Part shown: positions 17,843-26,766 of the stretch, piece by piece
Layout of the letters: each line of letters opens with the position of its first letter
How positions within the stretch are numbered: position 1 is the stretch's first letter
Assembly (NCBI GenBank): GCA_025360815.1
Contig: JANYBL010000044.1
Coordinates: forward strand, 1-64,000
DNA: 64,000 nt
Direction of reading: 5' to 3'
DNA from: Burkholderiales bacterium
GTDB taxonomy: Bacteria; Pseudomonadota; Gammaproteobacteria; Burkholderiales; Usitatibacteraceae
Translations under genes and position numbers: made by a program
Notes under the pieces: generated by a model
The model's input: the letters and a program-made list of their open reading frames with translations, nothing else
Database searches by the model: none
Told to the model about the DNA's origin: nothing

Positions 17843-20704
17843 GTGAAACTGAAGAAAATTGCACAAGTTATTTCACTACTCTGCATTGCTGGAACTGCGG
17901 CAGCACAACAAGCCCCGACAACACCACCTGCCGATACCCCGCCGCCAGCGCCTGCCAAAGCGCCAGAGAAGAAGCCGCAAACGATTGAAAAAATTACCGT
18001 TACCGGCAGTAGCATTAAACGCGTGGTGGACGAGGCCAACGTACCTCTGCAAATCATCACCGCCGCTGACATTCAAAAGCTGGGCATTACCAGTGCCGAA
18101 CAATTGCTGGCAACGATCAGCGCGAGTGGCAACGGCATCGACAATATGACGACCAACCAAGGTAGCGATTTCTTAAACAGCACAAGCTCACGTTCGCTAC
18201 CAAACAACGGCGCTTCTGGTGCCAACCTGCGTGGTTTTGGTGCCCAATATACATTGGTATTGCTGAACGGTCGCCGCACGACCTCGCATGCGCTCAACGG
18301 CAAATCAGTTGATTTGAACTCGATCCCACTCGCGGCGATTGATCGTGTGGAAATTTTGAAAGACGGCGCATCAGCGATTTACGGTACTGATGCGATTGGC
18401 GGCGTGGTCAACTTTATTTTGAAAAGGGACTATACGGGGCTTGAAGTCACCGCATTTGGTGACGTAACACAACACCGCGATGGCAACATATATCGTGCTT
18501 CCATTCTAGGCGGCATGGGTGATTTGTCAAAAGACAAATACAATTTAATGGCTAGCCTGACCTTTGACACCAATAACCGCTTACGCGGCGGGCAGCGTGA
18601 TTTTCATAATGGCTATCAGCCAGACCGTGGTTTAGCGCCCGATACGACCGGCACCCCGTTCGCCAATATTGGTACTGCTTCCGGCACTGCGATTCGCAGC
18701 GCCATTACCAATTTGCCAGGGTTCCCAACAGTCGCTAACGGTTACAGCCGCGTGAGTTTGCTCGCCATACAGGGCAAGTGCAATACCATTGCTGACACCT
18801 ATATTTATCGCGGTGATATTACGGGCTTTCCGCGTAACAACGCCGCTTGCGCTTACGATTACGGCAAGCAATGGAGCTTGATGCAGCCGGTGGATCGAAC
18901 CAACCTCGTTACCCGCGGCACATTCGCGATTTCAAACGAGGCCACCGCGTATGCCGAACTTGTAGGCTCGCGCGTCAAGTCAGCGGTTGAATACACCCCT
19001 ATTCAAATAACCAACCGGAACTACCCCGCGTTCATTGTCAATGCTGCCGGACAAACTGTTCGTTCACCTTACTATCTAGATTTAACAGGCTTGGTGCCAG
19101 GCTTTAATAACCAATTGCCAGAGCGGATTCGTTGGCGTTGTTTGGAATGCGGCCCGCGTCAACAGGACACCACCACTGATACCTATCGCGCCTTAGTTGG
19201 TGTCGACGGTATTGTTGCCGGTTGGGACTACAAAGTTGGACTCTCCAGTTCCGATAGCAAGGCAACCACGCTGCTCGGTGATGGCAACATGATTACCGAT
19301 AAAATCACTACCGCCCTGAGTAGCGGGGTGATCAATCCCTTTTTGTTACCCGGCCAAACCCAAACACAACAGGCGCTCGATCTTATCAATTCGGCCAAGG
19401 CTAAAGGGCTTTCCTTGTACGGAGGCCGCGGCAGCACCAAGCAGTTTGATGGCAACTTCAGCCGTGAAATCATGACCTTGCCGGCTGGCAATATGGCGGC
19501 CGCACTGGGCTTTGAGCTGCGTAAAGAGAGCTATCGGTTCACCGACGACACGGGCGGCACCCAGCCTGCCATAAACGGCGTAACAGCGCCTGCATCGCTG
19601 AGCTCGGTGAGCCGCGATATCAAGGCAGTGTATGGTGAGTTGCAAATTCCCGTGATTAAAAATTTGGATGTTCAGCTTGCGGTACGCTACGACAAATACA
19701 ACGACTTCGGCTCGACGACGAATCCGAAAGTTGCCGCCCGCTGGGCGCCAATGCCTGAACTAGCATTCCGTAGTTCATACAGCACCGGCTTCCATGCGCC
19801 AGATTTTGATGCGCTTTATGGTGGCGATTCCACAGGTCAATTCAACAGTGATATCAACGACCCGATTACCTGCCCGAACGGCACGCCTGCCCCCGGTTTC
19901 AACACGGATGGTTGCGGTATTCGTCCCACCATCGTCGGCAAAAGCAACCCAAAACTGAAAGCAGAAAAATCCAAGCAATTCTCCCTTGGATTTGTCCTGC
20001 AACCAGCGCCATGGTTTTCGGCAAGTGTGGATTTTTGGCAAATTGAATTAACAGACCGGGTTGGTGCGTTATCAGGCCAAGCCCTCATCGCCAATTACGA
20101 CCAATACAAGCAATATGTAACCCGTGTTGACGGCCAAATTGACAGCGTCAGCTCACCGACATTCAATCTGGGCGGTGATAAAGCACGTGGCTCCGATGTC
20201 AACTTGACTGGAAACTGGACGAGCGATATCGGCAAGTTTGTCGCCACCCTGGACGGCACATATACACAAAGCTTCAAGAGCCGCTTCAGCTCAGCCGACC
20301 CATGGACTGAACTGGTTGGTAAATTTGGTGACACCACCAATGGCTTTGATTTGCACGTAAGCTGGAAGCATACCGCCAGCCTCACATGGTCACAAGGCCC
20401 CTGGAGCAGCACGCTTTCACAAAGTTATACGGCAGGCTATCAATCCGAGCGTGATGGCTTTGGTGCAGGCTTTACCTCACCGTTGGCACCAACCCGTGTT
20501 GACAGCTATACCATCTACAATTTAACCGGAACCTATACCGGCTTTAAAAACCTGACGATTACCGCTGGTGTCAAAAACCTGCTCGATACCAAGCCTTCAT
20601 TCTCGGCGCATAACGTCGATAATGTGGCGGGTGCCGGTTGGGATGCCCGCGTCGGCGATCCACGTCTGCGCTCGTTTATTTTGCGCATGAACTATAAGTT
20701 TTAA
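17843..20704 (+). CDS. TonB-dependent outer-membrane receptor
   Basis: With the GTG start the product has 953 residues and a clean signal peptide (KLKKIAQVISLLCIAGTAAA). A Pro/Ala-rich segment (about 22-48) follows, then a TonB-box-like EKITVTGSSIKR. The plug domain has NVPLQIITAADIQKLGI, GANLRGFGAQYTLVLLNGRR and IDRVEILKDGASAIYGTDAI, ending VNFILKRDYTG. The remainder is a 22-strand barrel, closing with SFILRMNYKF, whose terminal Phe is the outer-membrane assembly signal. Paired cysteines in large extracellular loops (CPNG...GCG, CLECG) suggest disulfides. The substrate is not a clear siderophore; this subgroup often imports peptides or carbohydrates. A strong terminator follows, then an S66 peptidase. 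Confidence 0.93.
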   Translation: MKLKKIAQVISLLCIAGTAAAQQAPTTPPADTPPPAPAKAPEKKPQTIEKITVTGSSIKRVVDEANVPLQIITAADIQKLGITSAEQLLATISASGNGIDNMTTNQGSDFLNSTSSRSLPNNGASGANLRGFGAQYTLVLLNGRRTTSHALNGKSVDLNSIPLAAIDRVEILKDGASAIYGTDAIGGVVNFILKRDYTGLEVTAFGDVTQHRDGNIYRASILGGMGDLSKDKYNLMASLTFDTNNRLRGGQRDFHNGYQPDRGLAPDTTGTPFANIGTASGTAIRSAITNLPGFPTVANGYSRVSLLAIQGKCNTIADTYIYRGDITGFPRNNAACAYDYGKQWSLMQPVDRTNLVTRGTFAISNEATAYAELVGSRVKSAVEYTPIQITNRNYPAFIVNAAGQTVRSPYYLDLTGLVPGFNNQLPERIRWRCLECGPRQQDTTTDTYRALVGVDGIVAGWDYKVGLSSSDSKATTLLGDGNMITDKITTALSSGVINPFLLPGQTQTQQALDLINSAKAKGLSLYGGRGSTKQFDGNFSREIMTLPAGNMAAALGFELRKESYRFTDDTGGTQPAINGVTAPASLSSVSRDIKAVYGELQIPVIKNLDVQLAVRYDKYNDFGSTTNPKVAARWAPMPELAFRSSYSTGFHAPDFDALYGGDSTGQFNSDINDPITCPNGTPAPGFNTDGCGIRPTIVGKSNPKLKAEKSKQFSLGFVLQPAPWFSASVDFWQIELTDRVGALSGQALIANYDQYKQYVTRVDGQIDSVSSPTFNLGGDKARGSDVNLTGNWTSDIGKFVATLDGTYTQSFKSRFSSADPWTELVGKFGDTTNGFDLHVSWKHTASLTWSQGPWSSTLSQSYTAGYQSERDGFGAGFTSPLAPTRVDSYTIYNLTGTYTGFKNLTITAGVKNLLDTKPSFSAHNVDNVAGAGWDARVGDPRLRSFILRMNYKF

Positions 20705-20741
20705 TTTGACTTGTTCAATCGTCAGATCATGACGACAAATG

Positions 20742-20779
20742 AAACGGGGCGTTTCGAGTATGAAGCGCCCCGTTTTTTT
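20742..20779 (+). terminator. Rho-independent terminator after the TonB receptor
   Basis: ACGGGGCG and CGCCCCGT pair around a loop of about 14 bases and are followed by seven T. It overlaps the upstream in-frame start of the S66 gene, which argues for the later ATG of that gene. Confidence 0.85.
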
Positions 20780-20795
20780 GTGCCGAAACGAAACA

Positions 20796-21872
20796 ATGAA
20801 TCGAAGAAATTTTAGCCGGAAATTGGCGTTGGCTGGGCTGGCTACGCTGGGATTTGCGTTGCCCGCGGCAGCGGAACAGCCGCGCAAACAACCTAGGTGC
20901 AGGACGACTGCCGGGCCATCGCTGATCAAACCCCGCGCCCTAAAACGCGGTGATCTCGTTGGCCTGATCGCACCAAGCGGGGCAACCGATGCTGCCTTTG
21001 TCGAGCAGCGCGTTAAAAATTTAGAGGCGTTTGGTTTTATCGTAAAAGTCAGCAAAAATATTCTCGCGACGCGCGGCAACACCGCGGGTACGGTGTCGGA
21101 ACGGGTTGCCGATATTCACGACATGTTCAACGATCGCAACATCAAAGGTATCTGGGCAGTGCGCGGCGGCTCGGGGGCATCGCAACTATTGCCGGCAATC
21201 GACTATGGCCTGATCCGCCGTAATCCGAAAATATTGGTAGGTTATTCGGACGTCACGGCGCTCCATTTAGCGTTGCTGCGCTACGCGGGCTTGATTACAT
21301 TTCATGGTCCAGTTGCCTCGGCAGGTTTCACCGACTATGCTGCGACACAACTTGAGGCAGTGTTGATGCGCCCTCGCGCTCAAACGACTATTTACATGTC
21401 GGCAGCCAATGAAATCCGTGCCGCAACTTCACCTGAATTTCAGTTACGGACGATCAAGCAAGGCATTGCCGAAGGTCGTCTCATCGGCGGAAACTTATCG
21501 GTGCTGGCCGCATTGATCGGCACGCCTTATGCGGCAGACATACGCGACGCGATTTTGTTTTTGGAGGATGTCGGCGAAGCACCTTACAGGATTGATCGGA
21601 TGTTGACGCAGCTAGAACAAAGTGCCCCGCTATCAACAACTCGCGGTGTGATGCTCGGCGTATTTAGCAAAATCGCCGCCGCCGCGAATGAGGCCTCGCT
21701 TACGCTGCAACAAACGTTGGACGATCATTTTGCAGCGCTTGATATCCCATCCATCGTCGGATTTTCGTTTGGCCACATCGCCGACCAATTTACGATTCCG
21801 GTCGGTGTGAGGGCCAGGCTGGATACCGACAATCAGACGTTGACGTTGCTGGAACCGGCTGTGCTCGGGTAA
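20796..21872 (+). CDS. S66-family LD-carboxypeptidase (LdcA/MccF-like), probably exported
   Basis: The start is set at the ATG giving MNRRNFSRKLALAGLA, because the longer frame runs through the preceding terminator. The N-terminus looks like a twin-arginine signal (RRNFSRK, hydrophobic stretch, ALPAAA). S66 motifs are complete: nucleophile Ser in VGYSDVTALHLAL, Glu in FLEDVGEAPYRIDRML and His in FGHIADQFTIPVG. The family releases the terminal D-Ala from murein tetrapeptides; MccF members cleave microcin C instead. Known LdcA enzymes are cytoplasmic, so a Tat-like signal is unusual and would put it in the periplasm. The TonB receptor directly upstream suggests a link to peptide or muropeptide uptake. 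358 residues. Confidence 0.88.
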   Translation: MNRRNFSRKLALAGLATLGFALPAAAEQPRKQPRCRTTAGPSLIKPRALKRGDLVGLIAPSGATDAAFVEQRVKNLEAFGFIVKVSKNILATRGNTAGTVSERVADIHDMFNDRNIKGIWAVRGGSGASQLLPAIDYGLIRRNPKILVGYSDVTALHLALLRYAGLITFHGPVASAGFTDYAATQLEAVLMRPRAQTTIYMSAANEIRAATSPEFQLRTIKQGIAEGRLIGGNLSVLAALIGTPYAADIRDAILFLEDVGEAPYRIDRMLTQLEQSAPLSTTRGVMLGVFSKIAAAANEASLTLQQTLDDHFAALDIPSIVGFSFGHIADQFTIPVGVRARLDTDNQTLTLLEPAVLG

Positions 21873-21966
21873 ACAACTTTTCGCCCTGCAAAATCAAACA
21901 ACGGACAGTTTTGCCGATATGGGCGCGGACAGATTTTTGTTTGGAATAAATCTGGCTAAAGTTAAA

Positions 21967-22002
21967 CAAAAAAACGGCTGCGCATTGCTGCGCAGCCGTT
22001 TT
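21967..22002. terminator. bidirectional terminator between convergent genes
   Basis: AAACGGCTGCGC and GCGCAGCCGTTT form a 12-base perfect stem around ATTGCT, flanked by an A-run and a T-run. It can stop both the S66 gene (plus) and the glycine-zipper gene (minus). Confidence 0.88.
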
Positions 22003-22066
22003 AGTTTGAAACCCGATAGTTCGCGTTGAATCGTTAAATTCAGCGAGCCGGTCTATCGGATCACAA

Positions 22067-22852
22067 TCAGTAAGAACGCAAATAAGTCGGTCTTGGTGTT
22101 CTAGATTCATAACGTGATTCATAGCGTGCGTCAGGGCGCGCCTCATAGCGTTCGCCACCACCAACCGCACGCGAGACAGGACGTACCTCTACGTTGACCT
22201 GCATCGTTGAGCCCGGGTCGTAGGGCAAACGGGTGTTGTATTCGCGGCCTTGATATTTATAACGGACATCGTAGCCGCGCACCTCGTCCCGGGTATCCGA
22301 TATGGTTTGACAACGTTGTACGTCTCGGGTGACGGGTACACGGTCTACATCAACAACTCGCCGCGATGAATTATTGCGATAGCTTGCATCGCGATAGTTG
22401 CGATTATCGTTTTCGGCGCTGTTGCCAACGATTCCGCCTAAAATTGCGCCGACTGCAGTGCCGCGGTCGCGTCCGCCGCTGGAGTTGCCGAATTGATGCC
22501 CGATAGCCCCGCCAATCACTGCACCAAGCACGGTACCCGCACCGATACCGCGACTGCCGTTATTATCGTTGTAATTGCGCGAATCATCACGGCGATCCTC
22601 ATCGTAAACTGCCCGATTGACGCGACGCTCTTCATAGCTTGCAACTTGTTCGGTATAGCACTGCTGGCGCGGCACCGATACGCGCTCAAAAATTGGGGTC
22701 GATGAAATCACGGTGGCGACATCACCAAATTCATGAGCCTGCGCTGTGTTGGCAAACATTCCCGCTACGGATAGCGCTGATATTGCGGTCGCTGCAGCAA
22801 TAACGCTGACGCGTGCATTGACGCTTTTCATCATACGAACAACTGGTTTCAT
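22067..22852 (-). CDS. exported glycine-zipper 2TM protein
   Basis: The protein has 261 residues, with AGGAG six bases before the ATG. A signal peptide (to about residue 40, ALSVAGMFANTAQAHE) is followed by a region with a conserved Cys (VPRQQCYTEQV). The glycine zipper is GIGAGTVLGAVIGGAIGHQF and GTAVGAILGGIVGNSAE. Asn/Arg/Asp-rich linkers surround it (about 75-100 and 145-165). The C-terminal part has a second Cys (VQRCQTISDT) and strands RGYDVRYKYQGREY with LPYDPG. Such proteins sit at the outer membrane or periplasm with no catalytic role known. The far C-terminus repeats RYE(A/S)R units (ERYEARPDARYESRYESR). It is paralogous in layout to the 4.7-kb protein. Confidence 0.85.
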   Translation of the reverse strand: MKPVVRMMKSVNARVSVIAAATAISALSVAGMFANTAQAHEFGDVATVISSTPIFERVSVPRQQCYTEQVASYEERRVNRAVYDEDRRDDSRNYNDNNGSRGIGAGTVLGAVIGGAIGHQFGNSSGGRDRGTAVGAILGGIVGNSAENDNRNYRDASYRNNSSRRVVDVDRVPVTRDVQRCQTISDTRDEVRGYDVRYKYQGREYNTRLPYDPGSTMQVNVEVRPVSRAVGGGERYEARPDARYESRYESRTPRPTYLRSY

Positions 22853-23134
22853 GTGAACTCCTCGATTGTTGGCCTACGATTCAATAACGCGGGAGTTTTG
22901 GCGCGGTTGACTTGGCTGGCAACGCACGATTTACATGCTATCGGCATGGCGTGAACGGATTGGCTTTGGTGAGCGCTGTTATGAGTGCCGTACCGGGCGA
23001 ATTGTTGCGCCATGTTCAGCGCGCCCTCAAAAAAACTACGAAGCCTTCATAGACCGAGCAATGCGCACCAGCCGTTGAAACAGCCTAAAATTAAGTATTC
23101 TTTAATTAACCAAACCGCACCCGAGGAGATTTCC

Positions 23135-24691
23135 ATGTCTGCAGTGTTAAATTCGCCCGCAAATACTTCCGCTTCGCTACTGGCCACCATCGCCACAAAC
23201 GCCACGGTGAAGTTACTCATCAACGGTAGGCTTGTTGACTCGAAAACCGAAGTTTGGAAAGATGTAGTAAATCCGGCTACCCAAGAAGTATTAGCGCGGG
23301 TCCCGTTTGCCACCACGGAAGAAATTAGCGCTGCGATTGAGTCTGCTGCGGTCGCATTTAAAACATGGAAAAATGTGCCGATTGGAGCACGTGCCCGCAT
23401 TATGTTGAAGCTGCAAGAGCTGATCCGCCGCGACATGAAAAAACTGGCCGCTTGTTTGACTGCTGAACAGGGCAAAACCCTGCCGGACGCCGAAGGTGAT
23501 GTGTTCCGTGGCCTCGAGGTCGTTGAGCATGCCTGCGGTATTGGCACCTTGCTATTGGGTGAGTTTGCCGAAAACGTCGCGGGCGGCATCGATACCTATT
23601 TCCTTCGCCAGCCGATCGGTGTTTGCGCCGGCATTACGCCGTTTAATTTCCCGGCCATGATTCCGCTCTGGATGTTCCCGATGGCGATTGTTACCGGCAA
23701 CACTTTTGTGTTGAAGCCCTCTGAGCAAGACCCGATGACAACCATGATGCTCGCTGAACTGGCGATGGAAGCTGGCGTTCCAGCGGGTGTCCTGAACGTG
23801 ATTCACGGCGGCAAGGAAGTAGTGGATGCGCTCTGCACGAACCCAACGATTCAAGCGGTTTCGTTCGTCGGCTCCTGCCATGTGGGCGAGCATGTCTACA
23901 AGCTCGCGAGCAACCACGGCAAGCGTGCACAGTGCATGATGGGCGCCAAAAACCACGCGGTGGTGATGCCCGATGCCAGCAAGGATCAATCGTTGAACGC
24001 CTTGGTGGGTGCGGGGTTTGGTGCAGCGGGGCAACGCTGTATGGCGACTTCGGTAGCGGTTTTGGTGGGTGACGCTAACCGTTGGATTCCCGATATTGTA
24101 TCCAAAGCAAAATCGTTAAAGGTGAACGCAGGAACCGTCGCCGGAACCGATGTCGGTCCGGTGATCTCCAAACAAGCCAAAATGCGCATTGAAGGCTTGA
24201 TTGCGCAAGGTGTGCATGAAGGTGCAAAATTAGAGTTGGATGGCCGCAACCCTGTTGTTGCAGGCTTTGAACAGGGTAATTTTATTGCACCGACCGTTTT
24301 CTCTGGTGTAAAGCCTGGCATGAAGGTGTATGACGAAGAAATTTTTGGCCCCGTGTTAATCATCGTCAGCGTTGATACGCTCGATGAGGCGATTGCAATC
24401 GTGAACGCCAACCCATACGGAAACGGCACCGGTATCTTTACGCAGTCAGGTTCCGTCGCCCGCAAGTTCCAAAACGAAATCGATGTCGGCCAAGTCGGCA
24501 TTAACGTGCCCGTCCCGGTACCTGTTCCCTACTTCAGCTTCACCGGTTCGCGCGGCTCTAAGCTCGGCGATTTGGGTCCGTATGGCAAACAAGCGATCCA
24601 GTTTTATACGCAAACCAAAACCGTAACGATGCGTTGGTTTGATGATTCGCTGACCAATACGGGCGTGAACACGACCATCAGTTTGAAATAA
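23135..24691 (+). CDS. mmsA: CoA-acylating methylmalonate-semialdehyde dehydrogenase
   Basis: The start is the ATG with GAGGAG seven bases upstream; a frame open for 50 more codons upstream looks non-coding. The 518-residue product has the aldehyde-dehydrogenase fold: [30 protein letters not shown], the nucleotide-binding [32 protein letters not shown] and the catalytic Cys in [18 protein letters not shown] and GAKNH are typical of MmsA. It converts (methyl)malonate semialdehyde plus CoA and NAD to propionyl-CoA or acetyl-CoA in valine breakdown, in the cytoplasm. It is the first gene of a catabolic operon that runs to 28.8 kb. Confidence 0.94.
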   Translation: MSAVLNSPANTSASLLATIATNATVKLLINGRLVDSKTEVWKDVVNPATQEVLARVPFATTEEISAAIESAAVAFKTWKNVPIGARARIMLKLQELIRRDMKKLAACLTAEQGKTLPDAEGDVFRGLEVVEHACGIGTLLLGEFAENVAGGIDTYFLRQPIGVCAGITPFNFPAMIPLWMFPMAIVTGNTFVLKPSEQDPMTTMMLAELAMEAGVPAGVLNVIHGGKEVVDALCTNPTIQAVSFVGSCHVGEHVYKLASNHGKRAQCMMGAKNHAVVMPDASKDQSLNALVGAGFGAAGQRCMATSVAVLVGDANRWIPDIVSKAKSLKVNAGTVAGTDVGPVISKQAKMRIEGLIAQGVHEGAKLELDGRNPVVAGFEQGNFIAPTVFSGVKPGMKVYDEEIFGPVLIIVSVDTLDEAIAIVNANPYGNGTGIFTQSGSVARKFQNEIDVGQVGINVPVPVPVPYFSFTGSRGSKLGDLGPYGKQAIQFYTQTKTVTMRWFDDSLTNTGVNTTISLK

Positions 24692-24700
24692 TGGTCGCGT

Positions 24701-25051
24701 ATGAAAGCCACGCCGTCTCGGCTTAAAGCCGTCGTTACGCTATTTATGGTCGGCACTTTTTTAGGATTGGGCTTGTGTATTTTTAATTTGACCCAAGCAA
24801 AATTTGCCGGCGCACTGCTTGCGCTAGGGTTCGCATTTTCAATGATGGCGGCGGCCGTAAATCCCAGATTGATCTTCACAAATAATGAAAAAATAGGCGG
24901 CGATGTGAGCCAAAAGGTGAAACAAACGCTGGGCCCAAACAGTGGCGTTACTGATAACGCAAGCAAAAAAGCCCACCAACTCAATTTGCTCATGGCCGTT
25001 TGCTATATTGCTTCACTCAGTATTTTTCTAGTCGGAAAATTTATCGCCTAA
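24701..25051 (+). CDS. small three-span membrane protein, function unknown
   Basis: The 116-residue protein has three hydrophobic segments: about 10-28 (VVTLFMVGTFLGLGLCIF), 34-53 (FAGALLALGFAFSMMAAAV) and 95-114. A hydrophilic loop of some 40 residues lies between the second and third (IFTNNEKIGGDVSQKVKQTL). I recognise no family. It begins nine bases after the mmsA stop and is followed 61 bp later by mmsB, so it is part of the operon by position. The start codon has no good Shine-Dalgarno. It might assist a transporter or be a passenger gene. Confidence 0.65.
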   Translation: MKATPSRLKAVVTLFMVGTFLGLGLCIFNLTQAKFAGALLALGFAFSMMAAAVNPRLIFTNNEKIGGDVSQKVKQTLGPNSGVTDNASKKAHQLNLLMAVCYIASLSIFLVGKFIA

Positions 25052-25112
25052 ATCCCGCATATGAGATGGGCCATGGGTGAAGGCACAATGAGCAAGGGAT
25101 ATCGGAGAAAAA

Positions 25113-25994
25113 ATGAATATAGGATTCATCGGCTTGGGCCACATGGGCAACCCTATGGCGCGCAATTTATTGAAGCATAGGCACACCTTGAAAGTATTCG
25201 ATGTGATGCCCGATTTGATGAAAGCGCTCACGGATTTGGGGGCGAGCCATACCACCTCAGCGAGCAAATGCGCAGAAGACGTTGATGTCGTCATCACCAT
25301 GCTGCCCTCTTCGCCGCATGTGCGGTCGGTGTACTTGCGAGACGGCGTATTGTCTGGGGCGGCGGCGGGGACGCTATTGATTGATTGCTCGACTATTGAC
25401 CCGCACACTGCGCGGGACGTGGCCTTTGAAGCATTGGCCAAAAAATTTAACATGGTAGATGCGCCTGTTTCCGGCGGCACCGGTGGTGCCGAAGCGGGCA
25501 CGCTGACGTTCATGGTAGGCGGCGATATGGCCGATTTTGAAAAGGCAAAGCCGATCCTTGAGTGCATGGGTAAAAATATTGTGCATTGCGGTGGCGCCGG
25601 CAATGGGCAAGTCGCGAAAATCTGCAACAACATGATGTTGGCCATTGAAATGATTGCCACCGCTGAGGGCATGGCGCTGGCCGCCAAACTAGGGATGGAT
25701 CCAAAGGTGTTCGCGGGCATCGCCAATACATCGAGTGGCCGCTGCTGGAGTTCGGATACCTACAACCCTTTTCCCGGCGTGATTGATTCCGCGCCCGCAT
25801 CTCGCGGCTACAGCGGCGGATTTGGCTCGGATTTAATGTTGAAAGACTTAACGTTAGTCACGGAGGCCGCCAAATCCGCGAAACAGCCAGTGATGCTGGG
25901 TGCAGCAGCGCAACAGCTGTATCAACTGCATTCGAGTAACGGCCACGGTGGTTTGGATTTTTCGAGCATTATTAAGTTGTATAAAAAAGACTAA
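25113..25994 (+). CDS. mmsB: 3-hydroxyisobutyrate dehydrogenase
   Basis: The 293-residue protein starts with the NAD-binding GFIGLGHMGNPMARNLL. It has the substrate-site DAPVSGGTGGAEAGTLTFMV and the catalytic Lys region GNGQVAKICNNMMLAIEM, as in beta-hydroxyacid dehydrogenases. The C-terminal half is helical, with FGSDLMLKDLTLV. It oxidises 3-hydroxyisobutyrate to methylmalonate semialdehyde, the substrate of the upstream mmsA product. The following gene starts two bases after the stop. Confidence 0.93.
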   Translation: MNIGFIGLGHMGNPMARNLLKHRHTLKVFDVMPDLMKALTDLGASHTTSASKCAEDVDVVITMLPSSPHVRSVYLRDGVLSGAAAGTLLIDCSTIDPHTARDVAFEALAKKFNMVDAPVSGGTGGAEAGTLTFMVGGDMADFEKAKPILECMGKNIVHCGGAGNGQVAKICNNMMLAIEMIATAEGMALAAKLGMDPKVFAGIANTSSGRCWSSDTYNPFPGVIDSAPASRGYSGGFGSDLMLKDLTLVTEAAKSAKQPVMLGAAAQQLYQLHSSNGHGGLDFSSIIKLYKKD

Positions 25995-25996
25995 AC

Positions 25997-26764
25997 ATGA
26001 TCTCCCACATAATCGAAAACCACACCTGCATCATCACCATCAGCAACCCGCCGGCAAATACCTGGACACCAGAATCGTTGTTGGCACTCAAAAACTTAGT
26101 GCCTGAATTAGAAGCCAATAAAAATATCTACGCCGCCATCATCACTGGCCAAGGCGAAAAATTTTTCTCTGCCGGCGCGGATTTGAAGCGATTCAATGAA
26201 GGCAAAGAGGCCGCGCGTCATTTCATCACCGTCTTTGGCGAGGCATTTGAAGCGTGGTCAAATGCACGCTTTGTCACCATCGCTGCCATTAACGGTTATG
26301 CGATGGGCGGCGGCATGGAGGCTGTGTTGGCCTGTGACACGCGCATTGCCGAAACCCATGCGGTAATGGCACTGCCCGAGCCGAAGGTAGGTTTGTTGCC
26401 CGGCGGTTGCGGCACCCAAAATTTGCCGTGGTTGGTGGGTGAAGGTTGGGCGAAAAGGATTTTATTGACGGGTGAGCAGCTCAACGCCGAAACCGCGTTA
26501 CGCATTGGTTTGGTACAAGAAGTTGTTGCAAAAGGAGAGTCGCTAAATGCCGCAAAAGGGCTTGCAGAGCGGGTTTCGGGCCTATCACCGAAGTCGGTTG
26601 CGTATTGCAAATCGCTCATTCACAACGCACGCAACGGTGTTTCGGCAAGCGATGGAATTAAATTGGAGCGCGAGCGGTTTATGGATTTGTTTGAGTTTGC
26701 AGACCAAGCCGAAGGCGTAAATGCATTCTTAGAAAAGCGCAAACCCAACTGGAAAAACACATAG
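25997..26764 (+). CDS. enoyl-CoA hydratase/isomerase
   Basis: A 255-residue crotonase-fold protein. The oxyanion hole is formed by FFSAGADLKRF and INGYAMGGGMEAVLACDTR. The two catalytic Glu positions are present in GGGMEAV and ALPEPKVGLLPGGCGTQNLP. In this operon it most likely hydrates methacrylyl-CoA to 3-hydroxyisobutyryl-CoA, which the next gene product hydrolyses. A broader enoyl-CoA role cannot be excluded. Its stop overlaps the GTG or abuts the ATG of the next gene. Confidence 0.88.
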   Translation: MISHIIENHTCIITISNPPANTWTPESLLALKNLVPELEANKNIYAAIITGQGEKFFSAGADLKRFNEGKEAARHFITVFGEAFEAWSNARFVTIAAINGYAMGGGMEAVLACDTRIAETHAVMALPEPKVGLLPGGCGTQNLPWLVGEGWAKRILLTGEQLNAETALRIGLVQEVVAKGESLNAAKGLAERVSGLSPKSVAYCKSLIHNARNGVSASDGIKLERERFMDLFEFADQAEGVNAFLEKRKPNWKNT

Positions 26765-26766
26765 TG

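Noticed and set aside
20739-20795. Upstream in-frame start of the S66 gene
   Set aside because: It lies inside a strong Rho-independent terminator and would place a twin-arginine signal 19 residues into the protein.
24604-24993. Minus-strand frame of 129 codons with hydrophobic segments
   Set aside because: It is antisense to the mmsA end and to the small membrane protein; its upstream region lacks a ribosome site, and the plus strand is the operon direction.
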